In this document: piece by piece, positions 35,519-44,192 of the stretch | Numbering within the stretch: position 1 is the first letter of the stretch | Layout: every line of letters starts with the position of its first letter | NCBI RefSeq assembly: GCF_042693015.1 | Contig: NZ_CP170544.1 | Coordinates: 1,426,001-1,490,000 of the forward strand | DNA from: Sphingomonas_E sp042693015 | GTDB lineage: Bacteria; Pseudomonadota; Alphaproteobacteria; Sphingomonadales; Sphingomonadaceae | Direction of reading: 5' to 3' | DNA length: 64,000 nucleotides | The notes under the pieces: generated by a model | Seen by the model: only the letters and a program-made list of their open reading frames with translations | The model's database searches: none | Told to the model about the DNA's origin: nothing | Translations under genes and position numbers: made by a program

Positions 35519-36247
35519 ATGTCGTCTCTATCTTCTCGCCGCCTGGCGCTCGCGCTCGGCGGCGCGGCCTCTGCTCTGCTGTTGGCCCTGCCCGCCAATG
35601 CTCAGAACATCCTCTATCGCAACGATTCGGTGCTGGGCACCGACTATTTCGGCAACGTGCTGGCCAGCGGCGGCTATGATCTGACGTCGACCGACAATGA
35701 CCTCGGCAGCTTCACGCTCGGCGATTATGATCTGGTCGTTTACGCCAACCAGAACAGCAACGCCTTTGCCGAGGATATTGCCGCGCTTGACGCCTATGTC
35801 GCAGCCGGCGGCCGGGTGATCTTTACCGATTGGCAGTCGAGCTCGCCCGATTTCCTGGGCGGCACCTTCACCGGCAACAACAACCAGACGGAAATAACGG
35901 TTTCCGGCCCGTTCGCGACCGGCATTTCGGGCACGCTGACGGCCACCAATCCGGGCTGGGGCATCTACACCACCGGCCTGTCGGCGACGACGGGCACCGT
36001 CGCCGCGACCTTCGCCAATGGCGACGCCGCGATCATCTACGGCAATGATGGCCGCACGATCTGGAACGGCTTCCTGACCGACACGGTCGATTCGGAGCAG
36101 CTCTACAAGAACCAGCTCGCATTCGTCTTCGGCGCGTCGAGCCCGGTTCCCGAGCCCGCAACTTGGGCGATGATGATCTCCGGCTTCGGCCTTGTCGGCG
36201 GGGCGATGCGCCGCCAGCGGATGACGACGCGAGTCACTTTCGCCTGA
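35519..36247 (+). CDS. secreted PEP-CTERM sorting-domain protein
   Basis: A 242-residue exported protein: a signal peptide of 28 residues (cut after ANA), a beta-rich Asn/Thr/Asp-rich body, and a C-terminal sorting tail VPEPATWAMMISGFGLVGG followed by Arg-rich MRRQR. The tail should be recognised by an exosortase and links such proteins to exopolysaccharide production. The body (LVVYANQNSN, LDAYVAAGGRVIFTDWQ) resembles the DUF4347/ThuA-like 'glutamine amidotransferase' fold of secreted proteins, without catalytic residues. The ATG at 35519 follows GGGGAG. It is followed by a strong terminator. Confidence 0.88.
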   Translation: MSSLSSRRLALALGGAASALLLALPANAQNILYRNDSVLGTDYFGNVLASGGYDLTSTDNDLGSFTLGDYDLVVYANQNSNAFAEDIAALDAYVAAGGRVIFTDWQSSSPDFLGGTFTGNNNQTEITVSGPFATGISGTLTATNPGWGIYTTGLSATTGTVAATFANGDAAIIYGNDGRTIWNGFLTDTVDSEQLYKNQLAFVFGASSPVPEPATWAMMISGFGLVGGAMRRQRMTTRVTFA

Positions 36248-36252
36248 AAAAG

Positions 36253-36284
36253 CGGGCGCTTCGCTGATCGCGGAGCGCCCGTTT
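36253..36284 (+). terminator. intrinsic terminator of the PEP-CTERM gene
   Basis: A 12-bp stem (CGGGCGCTTCGC with GCGGAGCGCCCG, one G-U pair), loop TGATC, then TTT. It starts 6 bp after the stop codon and ends just before the convergent tpiA stop. Confidence 0.85.
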
Positions 36285-36288
36285 CGGC

Positions 36289-37032
36289 TCAGCCCGCCGC
36301 ACCCTCGATAATCGGCACGAACTGCGCCGCCGTCAGGCTCGCGCCGCCGACGAGTGCGCCATCGACATCGGCGACCGCCATCAGCTCCGCCGCATTGGTC
36401 GGCTTCACCGATCCGCCATAAAGGATGCGCACCTTGGCGCCCTCCCCGCCCAGCAGTGCGCTGAGCTTGGCGCGGATCGCCGCGTGCATCTCGGCCACGT
36501 CCGCGGTGGACGGCGTGCGGCCGGTGCCGATCGCCCAGACCGGTTCATAAGCGACGACCAGGGTCGCGCCCGTGCCGGCAGGCGGCACCGATCCATCAAG
36601 CTGCCCTTCAACCACCGCGACAGCCCGGCCGGCGTCGCGCTCGGCCTCGGTTTCGCCGACGCAAACGATCGCCACCAGCCCGGCACCGATCGCCGCTTCG
36701 GCCTTGGCGCGGACCAGCGCATCGCTTTCGCCATGATCGGCGCGGCGTTCGCTATGGCCGAGGATGATGTAGCGGCCGCCGACGTCCGCGATCAGGCCCG
36801 CCGCGACATCGCCGGTATGCGCGCCGCTCGTGCCCGTGTGGCAATCCTGCGCGCCGATGGCGAGCTGCGGCTGGCGCTGTGCTGCTGCGGCGATCAGCGG
36901 AAAGGGCGGGCAGATGGCGACGTCCAGCCCGTTATGGACGGCAGCGGCAGCGGCGATCGCATCCAGCTCGGCCAGCGCCGCGATCGATCCGTTCATCTTC
37001 CAGTTTCCAGCCACCAGCTTCCGCAACGCCAT
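36289..37032 (-). CDS. tpiA: triosephosphate isomerase
   Basis: A 247-residue TIM: NWKMNG with Lys12, ILGHSERR with His93, VAYEPVWAIGTG with catalytic Glu163, and the phosphate-binding ILYGGSVKP. It interconverts DHAP and glyceraldehyde-3-phosphate. The ATG at 37032 is chosen over one seven codons upstream because AGGGAGG lies directly before it. It is divergent from the ppiD-like gene. Confidence 0.97.
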   Translation of the reverse strand: MALRKLVAGNWKMNGSIAALAELDAIAAAAAVHNGLDVAICPPFPLIAAAAQRQPQLAIGAQDCHTGTSGAHTGDVAAGLIADVGGRYIILGHSERRADHGESDALVRAKAEAAIGAGLVAIVCVGETEAERDAGRAVAVVEGQLDGSVPPAGTGATLVVAYEPVWAIGTGRTPSTADVAEMHAAIRAKLSALLGGEGAKVRILYGGSVKPTNAAELMAVADVDGALVGGASLTAAQFVPIIEGAAG

Positions 37033-37143
37033 CACCGCCTCCCTGAAAATCAATGTCGGGGCTGCCCGTAGCGCCCCGCCGCTTGATGGCGCAAGCCCGC
37101 GCCTCTATGGCGGAGGTCTTCGGCAATGGCCCCAGGACCAGCA

Positions 37144-39066
37144 ATGATTTCCTTCTTCCGTCGCGCGCTTTCTTCCTGGCTGGTGCTGGGCCTTTTCGGC
37201 CTGGTCCTGATCGCCTTCGCGGTGACGAGCATCGATCCGAGCTGGATCAACGGCAGCAACTCCAGCGGTCCGCAACTTGCGACCGTCGGGAGATCGAAGG
37301 TCAGCGCGACCGAGACGCGCCAGCGCATCGACAATGCGCTGCGCCAGGCCCAGCAGCAAAATCCGCAGCTCGACATGGCGGGCTTCGCCGCCCAGGGCGC
37401 GATCGACCAGATCATTGATCAGGCCATTGCCTTCCGCGCTCTCGAAGTCTGGGGCCGCGCCAACGGGCTCGGCGTCAGCGATCGGCTTATCGATGGCGAA
37501 ATCGCCAGCACGCCGGCTTTCTTCGGCCTCACCGGACGGTTCGATCGCACGGCGATGGAAAATGCGTTGAATCAGGCGCGCATCAGCGAGCGTCAGTATC
37601 GCACCGACATCGCGGGTGACGCGCTCCGTCGCCAACTTTTCGTGCCGATCGCTTTTGGTGCTCGTGCGCCCGATGCGCTGCTGATGGCCAATGCGTCGCT
37701 GCTGCTCGAACAGCGCACGGGCCTGATCGGCATCGTGCCGTCCGAAGCCATTCCTGCCGGCCCCGCACCGACGGACCCTGAGATCCAGGCTTTCTACAAG
37801 GCCAATATCGCCCGATTCACCATCCCCGAACGCCGCGTGCTGCGCTACGCGATCTTCGGTCAGGATAATCTGCCCGGCAATTTCACGCCGACCGAGGCGG
37901 AGATCGACGCTTTCTACAAGGCCAATGCAGCCACTTATGCCGCGAACGAGACCCGCTCGATCGCGCAAGTCATTCTGTCCGATCAGAAAGCCGCCGCTGC
38001 GCTGGTCGCCAAGGTCAAGGCCGGCACGCCGATCGCCGATGCCGCCAAGCAAGCTGGCGTCGAAGCGCTGACCTCCGATGTCGCCAAGGCGAAACTCGCC
38101 GAAAGCGCTTCGGCCGCCATTGCCGACGCAGCCTTCACCCAGCCCCAGGGCGGTGTTGCCGGCCCGATCAAGGGCGATCTCGGCTGGTATGTCGTCCAGG
38201 TCGCGAAGATCAACGCCACTGCCGGCCGCTCGCTGGCCGCGGTCCGCGCCGAGATCGCCGAATCGCTCACCAAGCAGAAGCGCGATGAGACGCTGGCCTC
38301 GCTGGTCAGCGGCGTTGAGGACGAGATCGCCGACGGCGCGAGCTTCGATGATGTCGTGAAGGCGAAGAAGCTCGTGGTCGCGACCACGCCGGCCATCCTG
38401 ACCGACGGCCGCGCGCCGGATCAGCCCGCGTGGCAGGCGCCGCCGGAAGTGGCCGCGCTGATGCGCTCTGCGTCGCAGATGACCACCGAGGATGACCCGA
38501 CCGTCGAAACCATCGGTGCCGAGCGTTATGCGCTGATGCAGGTTTCGCAGGTCGTGCCCGCCACGCCCGCCCCGCTCACCGACGTGCGCGAGGCGGTGAT
38601 CGCCGGTATCCGCAGCGAACGCACCGCCAAGCAGGCCCGCGCCATCGCCGACGCCATTCTGGCGAAGGCCAAGGCCGGCACCCCGCTCGCCGATGCCTTC
38701 GCTCAGGCTGGCGTCCGCTTGCCGGCGCCGACCAAGGCAGCCGCGCGACAGATGGATCTGCTGCGCCAGGATCGCCCCGCGCCGCCGCCGCTCAAGCTGA
38801 TGTTCGGCATGAAGAAGGGCGAAACCCGCCTGATCGCCGCGCCGAACAATGCCGGCTGGTTCGTCGTCCAGCTGGGCGACGTGATTGCCGGCGATGCCAA
38901 GACGGAGCCTGCGCTCGTCAATTCGCTGCGCGGCGGCTTCTCGCGCAACATCGGCGACGAATATCTCCAGCAGTTCGTCGCGGCCGCCTCCAAGGATGTC
39001 GGTGTCCAGCGCAACGCGCCGGCGATCAACGCGCTGAAAGCGGAACTGGGCGGGCAGGGCCGGTGA
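37144..39066 (+). CDS. PpiD-like periplasmic folding factor (SurA_N / PPIC-type)
   Basis: A 640-residue inner-membrane-anchored chaperone. One N-terminal helix (about 12-32) is followed by a SurA-like N domain (VSATETRQRIDNALRQAQQQ, then QIIDQAIAFRAL), and parvulin-like regions near 270-370 (ARSIAQVILSDQKAAAALV, GPIKGDLGWYVVQVAKI). PpiD assists folding of exported and outer-membrane proteins. The start at 37144 was taken because the membrane helix begins at once. It overlaps trpE by 3 bp (GTGA). Confidence 0.88.
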   Translation: MISFFRRALSSWLVLGLFGLVLIAFAVTSIDPSWINGSNSSGPQLATVGRSKVSATETRQRIDNALRQAQQQNPQLDMAGFAAQGAIDQIIDQAIAFRALEVWGRANGLGVSDRLIDGEIASTPAFFGLTGRFDRTAMENALNQARISERQYRTDIAGDALRRQLFVPIAFGARAPDALLMANASLLLEQRTGLIGIVPSEAIPAGPAPTDPEIQAFYKANIARFTIPERRVLRYAIFGQDNLPGNFTPTEAEIDAFYKANAATYAANETRSIAQVILSDQKAAAALVAKVKAGTPIADAAKQAGVEALTSDVAKAKLAESASAAIADAAFTQPQGGVAGPIKGDLGWYVVQVAKINATAGRSLAAVRAEIAESLTKQKRDETLASLVSGVEDEIADGASFDDVVKAKKLVVATTPAILTDGRAPDQPAWQAPPEVAALMRSASQMTTEDDPTVETIGAERYALMQVSQVVPATPAPLTDVREAVIAGIRSERTAKQARAIADAILAKAKAGTPLADAFAQAGVRLPAPTKAAARQMDLLRQDRPAPPPLKLMFGMKKGETRLIAAPNNAGWFVVQLGDVIAGDAKTEPALVNSLRGGFSRNIGDEYLQQFVAAASKDVGVQRNAPAINALKAELGGQGR

Positions 39067-40574
39067 CACCGGCCCATGATGCGAAAGCGGCGGCAGATTT
39101 GCGCGCCGGCAAACCGGCGCTCGTGTGGCGCCGGCAGATCGCCGACGTCGACACACCGATCGCCGCCGCGCTCAAGCTGATCGAGCCGGGTCGTGGCGAT
39201 TTCCTGCTCGAATCGGTGGAAGGCGGCGCCGCGCGTGGGCGCTATACCCTGCTCGGCCTCGCCCCCGATCTCGTCTTCCGCGCCGAGGGCCGGTCGGCCA
39301 CGATCAACCACCGCTGGCTCACCGATCGCGCGGCGTTTGAGCCGTGCGAGGCCGATACGCTGACAGCGATGCGCGCGCTGGTTTCGCAGTGCCGCATGGA
39401 CGTGCCCGAAGGGCTGCCCTCCGCGCTCGCCTGTCTCGTCGGTTATTTCGCCTATGAAACGGTCGGCCTGGTCGAAAAACTGCCGCGCCCGCCGGCCAAC
39501 CCGCTCGATCTGCCGGACATGCTGTTCGTCCGGCCCACCCTGATCCTCGTGTTCGATCGGCTGGCGGACGAGCTTTTCTTGGTCGCCCCGCTCTGGCCCG
39601 ATGCAAGCGAGGATGCAGATGCCGCCGTTGCGCTTGCCAACGAGCGCATCGACAGCGCCTCCGCGCGCCTGGCCGCAGCGCTCCCGCCGCGCGCCGCAAC
39701 GCCCGCCGCCCCGCCCGATGCCACCCCGCAACGCGCGGTTCCGGCAGAGCGCTATCGCGACATGGTGTTGAAGGCGAAGGACTATATCGCCGCTGGCGAC
39801 ATCTTTCAGGTGGTCCTAGCGCAGCGTTTCTCGCTGCCCTTCCCGCTACCGCCCTTCGATCTTTATCGTTCGCTGCGACGGATCAACCCGTCGCCCTTCC
39901 TCTATTTCCTCGACATGCCTGGTTTCGCGATCATCGGCTCCTCGCCGGAAATCCTCGTCCGCGCCCGCGATGGCGAGGTGACGATCCGGCCGATCGCCGG
40001 CACACGGCCCCGCGGCAAGACCGCCGCCGAGGATGCCGCCAACCGCGATTCGCTGCTCGCCGACCCCAAGGAACGCGCCGAACATCTCATGCTGCTCGAT
40101 CTCGGCCGCAACGACATTGGTCGCGTCGCGGAAGCCGGCACCATCACCGTGACGGACAGCTACACGATCGAAAAATACAGCCACGTCATGCACATCGTCT
40201 CAAATGTGGTCGGTCGCCTCGCGCCCGAAAAGGACGCGCTCGACGCCCTCTTCGCGGGCTTCCCGGCGGGCACCGTCTCCGGCGCGCCCAAGGTCCGCGC
40301 GTGCGAGATCATCGCCGAGCTCGAGCCCGAATCGCGCGGCGCTTATGCTGGCGGCGTCGGTTATTTCTCGCCCGACGGGTCGATGGATAGCTGCATCGTG
40401 CTCCGCACCGCGGTGGTGAAGGATGGCGTCATGCACGTCCAGGCCGGCGCCGGCATCGTCGCCGACAGCGACCCCGCTTATGAACAGCGCGAATGCGAAG
40501 CCAAGACTGGCGCGCTGCTTGCCGCCGCAGGCGAAGCGATAAGCCGTGCTCATGAAGCGGGGTTCGGCCAATAG
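39063..40574 (+). CDS. trpE: anthranilate synthase component I
   Basis: A 503-residue chorismate-binding enzyme, the first step of tryptophan synthesis together with TrpG. FLLESVE holds the LLES feedback-inhibition motif, and PSPFLYFLDMPGFAIIGSSPE, IRPIAGTRPRG, LGRNDIGRVAE and AGAGIVADSDPAYE form the active site. The GTG start (39063) overlaps the ppiD-like stop. TrpG is encoded separately about 0.8 kb downstream, beyond two small genes. Confidence 0.97.
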   Translation: MTPAHDAKAAADLRAGKPALVWRRQIADVDTPIAAALKLIEPGRGDFLLESVEGGAARGRYTLLGLAPDLVFRAEGRSATINHRWLTDRAAFEPCEADTLTAMRALVSQCRMDVPEGLPSALACLVGYFAYETVGLVEKLPRPPANPLDLPDMLFVRPTLILVFDRLADELFLVAPLWPDASEDADAAVALANERIDSASARLAAALPPRAATPAAPPDATPQRAVPAERYRDMVLKAKDYIAAGDIFQVVLAQRFSLPFPLPPFDLYRSLRRINPSPFLYFLDMPGFAIIGSSPEILVRARDGEVTIRPIAGTRPRGKTAAEDAANRDSLLADPKERAEHLMLLDLGRNDIGRVAEAGTITVTDSYTIEKYSHVMHIVSNVVGRLAPEKDALDALFAGFPAGTVSGAPKVRACEIIAELEPESRGAYAGGVGYFSPDGSMDSCIVLRTAVVKDGVMHVQAGAGIVADSDPAYEQRECEAKTGALLAAAGEAISRAHEAGFGQ

Positions 40575-40591
40575 CGCCCCTTGCATCACGG

Positions 40592-40606
40592 TTAACCCGC
40601 CCTTAG
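40592..40606 (+). promoter_or_regulatory. near-consensus CtrA-type box before a small membrane gene
   Basis: TTAA-CCCGCCC-TTAG, one base from TTAA-N7-TTAA, 51 bp upstream of the small gene at 40657 and 18 bp after the trpE stop. Single-mismatch evidence only. Confidence 0.35.
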
Positions 40607-40656
40607 CGAATGCCCGGCATTGTGCATGTGCGAAGAGCGGGAATCGGGTGTGGAAA

Positions 40657-40842
40657 ATGATTGAAGCGGCTGCCTTGACCTATGGAATGCTGGCGAGCTT
40701 CGTGCTGTCGAGCGCGAGCCGCAACCGCAAGGCGCAGCGCCCGAATCCGAAGATCGTGGAGATTTTCGGCTACCTTCTGGTCGGCACCTCGGTCGGCGGC
40801 GCGATGGCGCTGGGCGGCTATGCGCTGATGCAGGTCGCGTGA
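40657..40842 (+). CDS. small membrane protein of unknown function (61 residues)
   Basis: A 61-residue protein with two hydrophobic stretches (AAALTYGMLASFVLSS and FGYLLVGTSVGGAMALGGYALM) separated by a basic loop (RNRKAQRPNPK). The ATG at 40657 is preferred; an in-frame GTG lies at 40648. No family was recognised. Support is the open frame, the membrane-like composition and a possible regulatory site just upstream. Confidence 0.5.
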   Translation: MIEAAALTYGMLASFVLSSASRNRKAQRPNPKIVEIFGYLLVGTSVGGAMALGGYALMQVA

Positions 40843-40991
40843 TTGGTTGATCTGCGGCTCAATCAATCCGAAAACATCATGCGGCGCACGCCGGATTAAC
40901 GGCCATCGAATAGCTCCGCCAAGGCAAGTATTTTAACCAGCCACCCTTAGCCTTTCCCCATCAAATAGAGCGGAGGGCTAAGGGAGTTTTG

Positions 40992-41252
40992 ATGCGCCTT
41001 CTTCGATTCTTGCGGAAACCTCTGCAAATCTTCCTCTACGTCATAGGCATCATCGTTCCGATGATGATCATATTGGGGCTCGGTGCGGCGACGCGTGCTA
41101 GCGAGATCGCATTTCTAATTGCTTTAGGCATCTACGCATTTGCTTGTTTGGCAGTCGCGAACGCTCTCCAACGCAATAATGCCGGGAACTTCACTATGGT
41201 TTTCGGCGCGGCACTCTCGCTGACTGCAATCTTGGGCTCTCAGTGGCTGTGA
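40992..41252 (+). CDS. small membrane protein with atypical codon use (86 residues)
   Basis: An 86-residue protein with about three membrane helices (IFLYVIGIIVPMMIILGLG, IAFLIALGIYAFACLAV, FTMVFGAALSLTAILG) after a basic start (MRLLRFLRK). AAGGGAG precedes the ATG. Codons such as TTA, CTA, ATA and TTG, rare in neighbouring genes, are frequent, so it may be a recent arrival or a weakly selected orphan. No family was recognised. It lies between trpE and trpG. Confidence 0.55.
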   Translation: MRLLRFLRKPLQIFLYVIGIIVPMMIILGLGAATRASEIAFLIALGIYAFACLAVANALQRNNAGNFTMVFGAALSLTAILGSQWL

Positions 41253-41348
41253 GGCACATGATCGGAGAGTTGTAACCAAACCTCCCTTTGCCCGCGAAAC
41301 AGGTAAGCTCCCTTCCCCAATCGCGCCTGCGCCCCTAAAGCGTCGGGC

Positions 41349-41936
41349 ATGATCCTCGTCATCGACAATTATGACAGCTTCACCTGGAACCTGGTCCACT
41401 ATCTCCGCCAGTTGGGGACCGAGGTTGAAGTCGTCCGCAACGACGCCATCGGCGTCGGCCAGGCGATGTCGAGCGGGGCGGCGGGCTTCCTGATCTCGCC
41501 CGGCCCTTGCACTCCCAATGAGGCGGGAATCTCGCTCGAACTGGTCGCGGCGTGTGCTTCCGCGAAGAAGCCGTTGATGGGCGTCTGCCTCGGCCATCAG
41601 TCGATCGGCCAGCATTTCGGCGGCAAGGTCGTCCGCGCGCCCGAACTGATGCACGGCAAGACCAGCCCGATCGAACATGACGGCAGCGGCGTCTTCGCCG
41701 GCCTGCCCTCCCCCTTCACCGCGACGCGCTATCACTCGCTGATCGTCGAGGACATTCCTGCCGATCTGGTGGTCAATGCCCGCACGCCCGATGGCACAGT
41801 GATGGGCTTCCGCCATCGCGAGTTGCCGATCCACGGCGTCCAGTTCCACCCGGAAAGCATCGCGACCGAGCATGGCCACGATCTTCTAGCCAATTTCCTG
41901 CGCGAAGCCGGCGTGGCCGCGAAACTGCCCGCATGA
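41349..41936 (+). CDS. trpG: anthranilate synthase component II (glutamine amidotransferase)
   Basis: A 195-residue class I glutamine amidotransferase: NYDSFTWNLVHYL start, SPGPCTPNEAG oxyanion region, nucleophile Cys80 in MGVCLGHQSIGQ, and HGVQFHPESIATEHG holding the His/Glu of the triad. It supplies ammonia to TrpE. The stop overlaps trpD by ATGA. Confidence 0.96.
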   Translation: MILVIDNYDSFTWNLVHYLRQLGTEVEVVRNDAIGVGQAMSSGAAGFLISPGPCTPNEAGISLELVAACASAKKPLMGVCLGHQSIGQHFGGKVVRAPELMHGKTSPIEHDGSGVFAGLPSPFTATRYHSLIVEDIPADLVVNARTPDGTVMGFRHRELPIHGVQFHPESIATEHGHDLLANFLREAGVAAKLPA

Positions 41937-42928
41937 CGACGACCGTGCTGCTTCCCGACGCGGCAACGCCGCTCGATCATGCGAGTGCCTTCGCGGCGTT
42001 CGGCGATCTGCTCGACGGCAAGGTTGCCGAGGATCATGCCCGCCATTTCCTGACGGTGATGGCCGAACGCGACGAGACTAGTATCGAGATCGCCGCGGCC
42101 GCCATGGCGCTGCGCGAACGGATGATCCCGGTGACGGCCCCGGCCGGCGCGATCGACGTCTGCGGCACGGGCGGGGACGGCTCGCACAGTCTCAACGTCT
42201 CGACCGCGGTCGCCATCGTTGTGGCGGCCTGCGGCGTGCCGGTCGCCAAACATGGCAACCGCGCAGCATCGTCCAAGGCGGGGTCGTCGGATACGCTGGA
42301 AGCGCTCGGCCTCGATCTCGATCGCGCCTCGGCGCGCGCTGAAGAGAGCCTTGCCGATCTCGGCATCGCCTTCCTCTTCGCGCAGCTTCACCACCCGGCT
42401 CTGAAGCATCTCGCCGCGGTGCGCCGCGCGATCGGCCGGCGGACGATCTTCAACCTGATCGGCCCGATCGCCAATCCGGCGCGCGTCACCCGCCAGCTCA
42501 TCGGCGTCGCCCGTCCCGATTATCTGCCCATCTATGCCGAGGCGCTCAGCCTGATCGGCACCGAATCCGCGATGATGGTCGCAGGCGACGAACCGCTCGA
42601 CGAGCTTTCTATCGCAGGGCCGAGCAGCATCGTCCGCCTTGGCGCCTGCGGCGAAGGTGCGATCCGCATCACGCCCGAGGATGCCGGCCTCACCCGCCAT
42701 CCGCTCGAAGCGCTGCGCGGCGGCGACGCCGCCCACAACGCCGCAGCGCTCGGCCGCCTGCTCGATGGCGAACATGGCGCTTATCGCGATGCCGTACTGC
42801 TGAACGCCGCTGCGGCGCTGATCGTCGCCGGCCATGCCAATGATCTGCGCGAAGGTGTCGAGGAAGCCGCCGAGGCGATCGACAAGGGGCTTGCGAAGCA
42901 GCTCCTCGCCTGCTGGATCGCGTTTTGA
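41933..42928 (+). CDS. trpD: anthranilate phosphoribosyltransferase
   Basis: A 331-residue TrpD that joins PRPP to anthranilate. Motifs: VCGTGGDGSHSLNVST (PRPP loop), AKHGNRAASSKAGSSD, and RTIFNLIGPIANPA. It is translationally coupled on both sides (ATGA with trpG, TGATG with trpC). Confidence 0.97.
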   Translation: MTTTVLLPDAATPLDHASAFAAFGDLLDGKVAEDHARHFLTVMAERDETSIEIAAAAMALRERMIPVTAPAGAIDVCGTGGDGSHSLNVSTAVAIVVAACGVPVAKHGNRAASSKAGSSDTLEALGLDLDRASARAEESLADLGIAFLFAQLHHPALKHLAAVRRAIGRRTIFNLIGPIANPARVTRQLIGVARPDYLPIYAEALSLIGTESAMMVAGDEPLDELSIAGPSSIVRLGACGEGAIRITPEDAGLTRHPLEALRGGDAAHNAAALGRLLDGEHGAYRDAVLLNAAAALIVAGHANDLREGVEEAAEAIDKGLAKQLLACWIAF

Positions 42929-43719
42929 TGAACAAGCTGATCGAAATCTGCGACACCAAGCGCGCGGAAGTCGCCCGCCGCAAGGCCGCGACCTCGTTCG
43001 CCGATCTGGAAGCGCGCGCCCGCGCCCAGTCCGCCCCCCGCGGCTTCCGCGCCGCACTCGACGCCAAGGTCGCCGCCGGTGGCTTCGGCCTGATCGCCGA
43101 GATCAAAAAGGCCAGCCCTTCCAAGGGCCTGATCCGCGCCGATTTCGATCCGCCGGCCCATGCCCGCGCCTATCAGGCCGGGGGCGCCGCCTGCCTCTCG
43201 GTGCTGACCGACGAGCCTTATTTCCAGGGCGATGACGATTATCTCGTCGCCGCCCGCGCCGCCTGCGATCTGCCCTGCCTGCGCAAGGATTTCATGGTCG
43301 ATCCCTGGCAGGTGGCCGAAGCCCGTGCACTCGGCGCCGATGCCATCCTCATCATCGTCGCCGCGTTGGACGACGGCGAGATGGCCGAGATCGAGGCCGC
43401 CGCGATCCACCATGGCATGGATGCTCTAGTCGAGGTGCATGACGCCGATGAATTTGATCGCGCGCTCCGCCTCAAGTCCCGCCTGATCGGCGTCAACAAT
43501 CGCGACCTGCGCGATTTCACCATCGATCTCGCCCGCACCTGGGAACTCGCCGATCGCGCGCCGGCCGGCTGCACCTTCGTCACCGAAAGCGGTATCGGAT
43601 CGAAGGCCGATCTCGATGCAATGGCGAAGCACCACGTCTCCTGCTGCCTCGTCGGGGAATCGCTGATGCGCCAGGCCGATGTTGAAGCCGCCACCCGCAA
43701 GCTGCTGACCGGCCAATGA
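42928..43719 (+). CDS. trpC: indole-3-glycerol phosphate synthase
   Basis: A 263-residue TIM-barrel enzyme: AEIKKASPSKGLIRADFDP, LSVLTDEPYFQG, LRKDFMVDPWQV, GVNNRDLRDFTID, and VTESGI. It is monofunctional, not fused to TrpF. The ATG overlaps the trpD stop by one base. Confidence 0.97.
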   Translation: MNKLIEICDTKRAEVARRKAATSFADLEARARAQSAPRGFRAALDAKVAAGGFGLIAEIKKASPSKGLIRADFDPPAHARAYQAGGAACLSVLTDEPYFQGDDDYLVAARAACDLPCLRKDFMVDPWQVAEARALGADAILIIVAALDDGEMAEIEAAAIHHGMDALVEVHDADEFDRALRLKSRLIGVNNRDLRDFTIDLARTWELADRAPAGCTFVTESGIGSKADLDAMAKHHVSCCLVGESLMRQADVEAATRKLLTGQ

Positions 43720-44192
43720 CCGAAAATCGCCTCACCCACCTCGACGAAGCCGGCGCCGCCCGCATGGTCGATGTCTCGGTCAAGGCCACCACCGCACGCG
43801 AGGCGACCGCCACCGGCCGCATCAGCATGACGGTCGATGCCGCCGCCGCCATCCGCGACGGCGCGGTCGCCAAGGGCGACGTCCTCGCCGTCGCCCGCAT
43901 CGCCGGGATCATGGCCGCCAAGAAGACGAGCGACCTCATCCCGCTCTGCCACCCGCTGCCGATCGCGGGCGTCACGCTCGATCTCGCAGTCGGCCCGGGC
44001 GGCGTCACCGCCACCGCCGTTGTCCGCACCACGCACCAGACGGGTGTGGAGATGGAAGCGCTCACCGCCGTCTCGGTGGCGCTCCTCACCGTCTACGACA
44101 TGGCCAAGGCGCTCGATCGCGGGATGGTGATCGGTGAGGTCCGACTCATCGCCAAATCCGGCGGCCGCTCGGGCGACTGGCGCGCGGACTAG
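43716..44192 (+). CDS. moaC: cyclic pyranopterin monophosphate synthase
   Basis: A 158-residue MoaC, which with MoaA makes cPMP, the first molybdopterin intermediate. LTHLDEAGAARMVDVSVK, AKKTSDLIPLCHPLPI and HQTGVEMEALTAVSVALLTVYDM are diagnostic. It is coupled to trpC by ATGA. Confidence 0.97.
   Translation: MTENRLTHLDEAGAARMVDVSVKATTAREATATGRISMTVDAAAAIRDGAVAKGDVLAVARIAGIMAAKKTSDLIPLCHPLPIAGVTLDLAVGPGGVTATAVVRTTHQTGVEMEALTAVSVALLTVYDMAKALDRGMVIGEVRLIAKSGGRSGDWRAD

Noticed and set aside
37105..39156. 683-codon minus-strand frame opposite the ppiD-like gene
   Set aside because: Arg/Gly-rich shadow without domain features; the plus-strand frame has a membrane helix and SurA-like motifs.
40940..40965. 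TTAACC ... TTAG pair before the 86-residue membrane gene as a CtrA box
   Set aside because: The half-sites are 10 bp apart, not 7.
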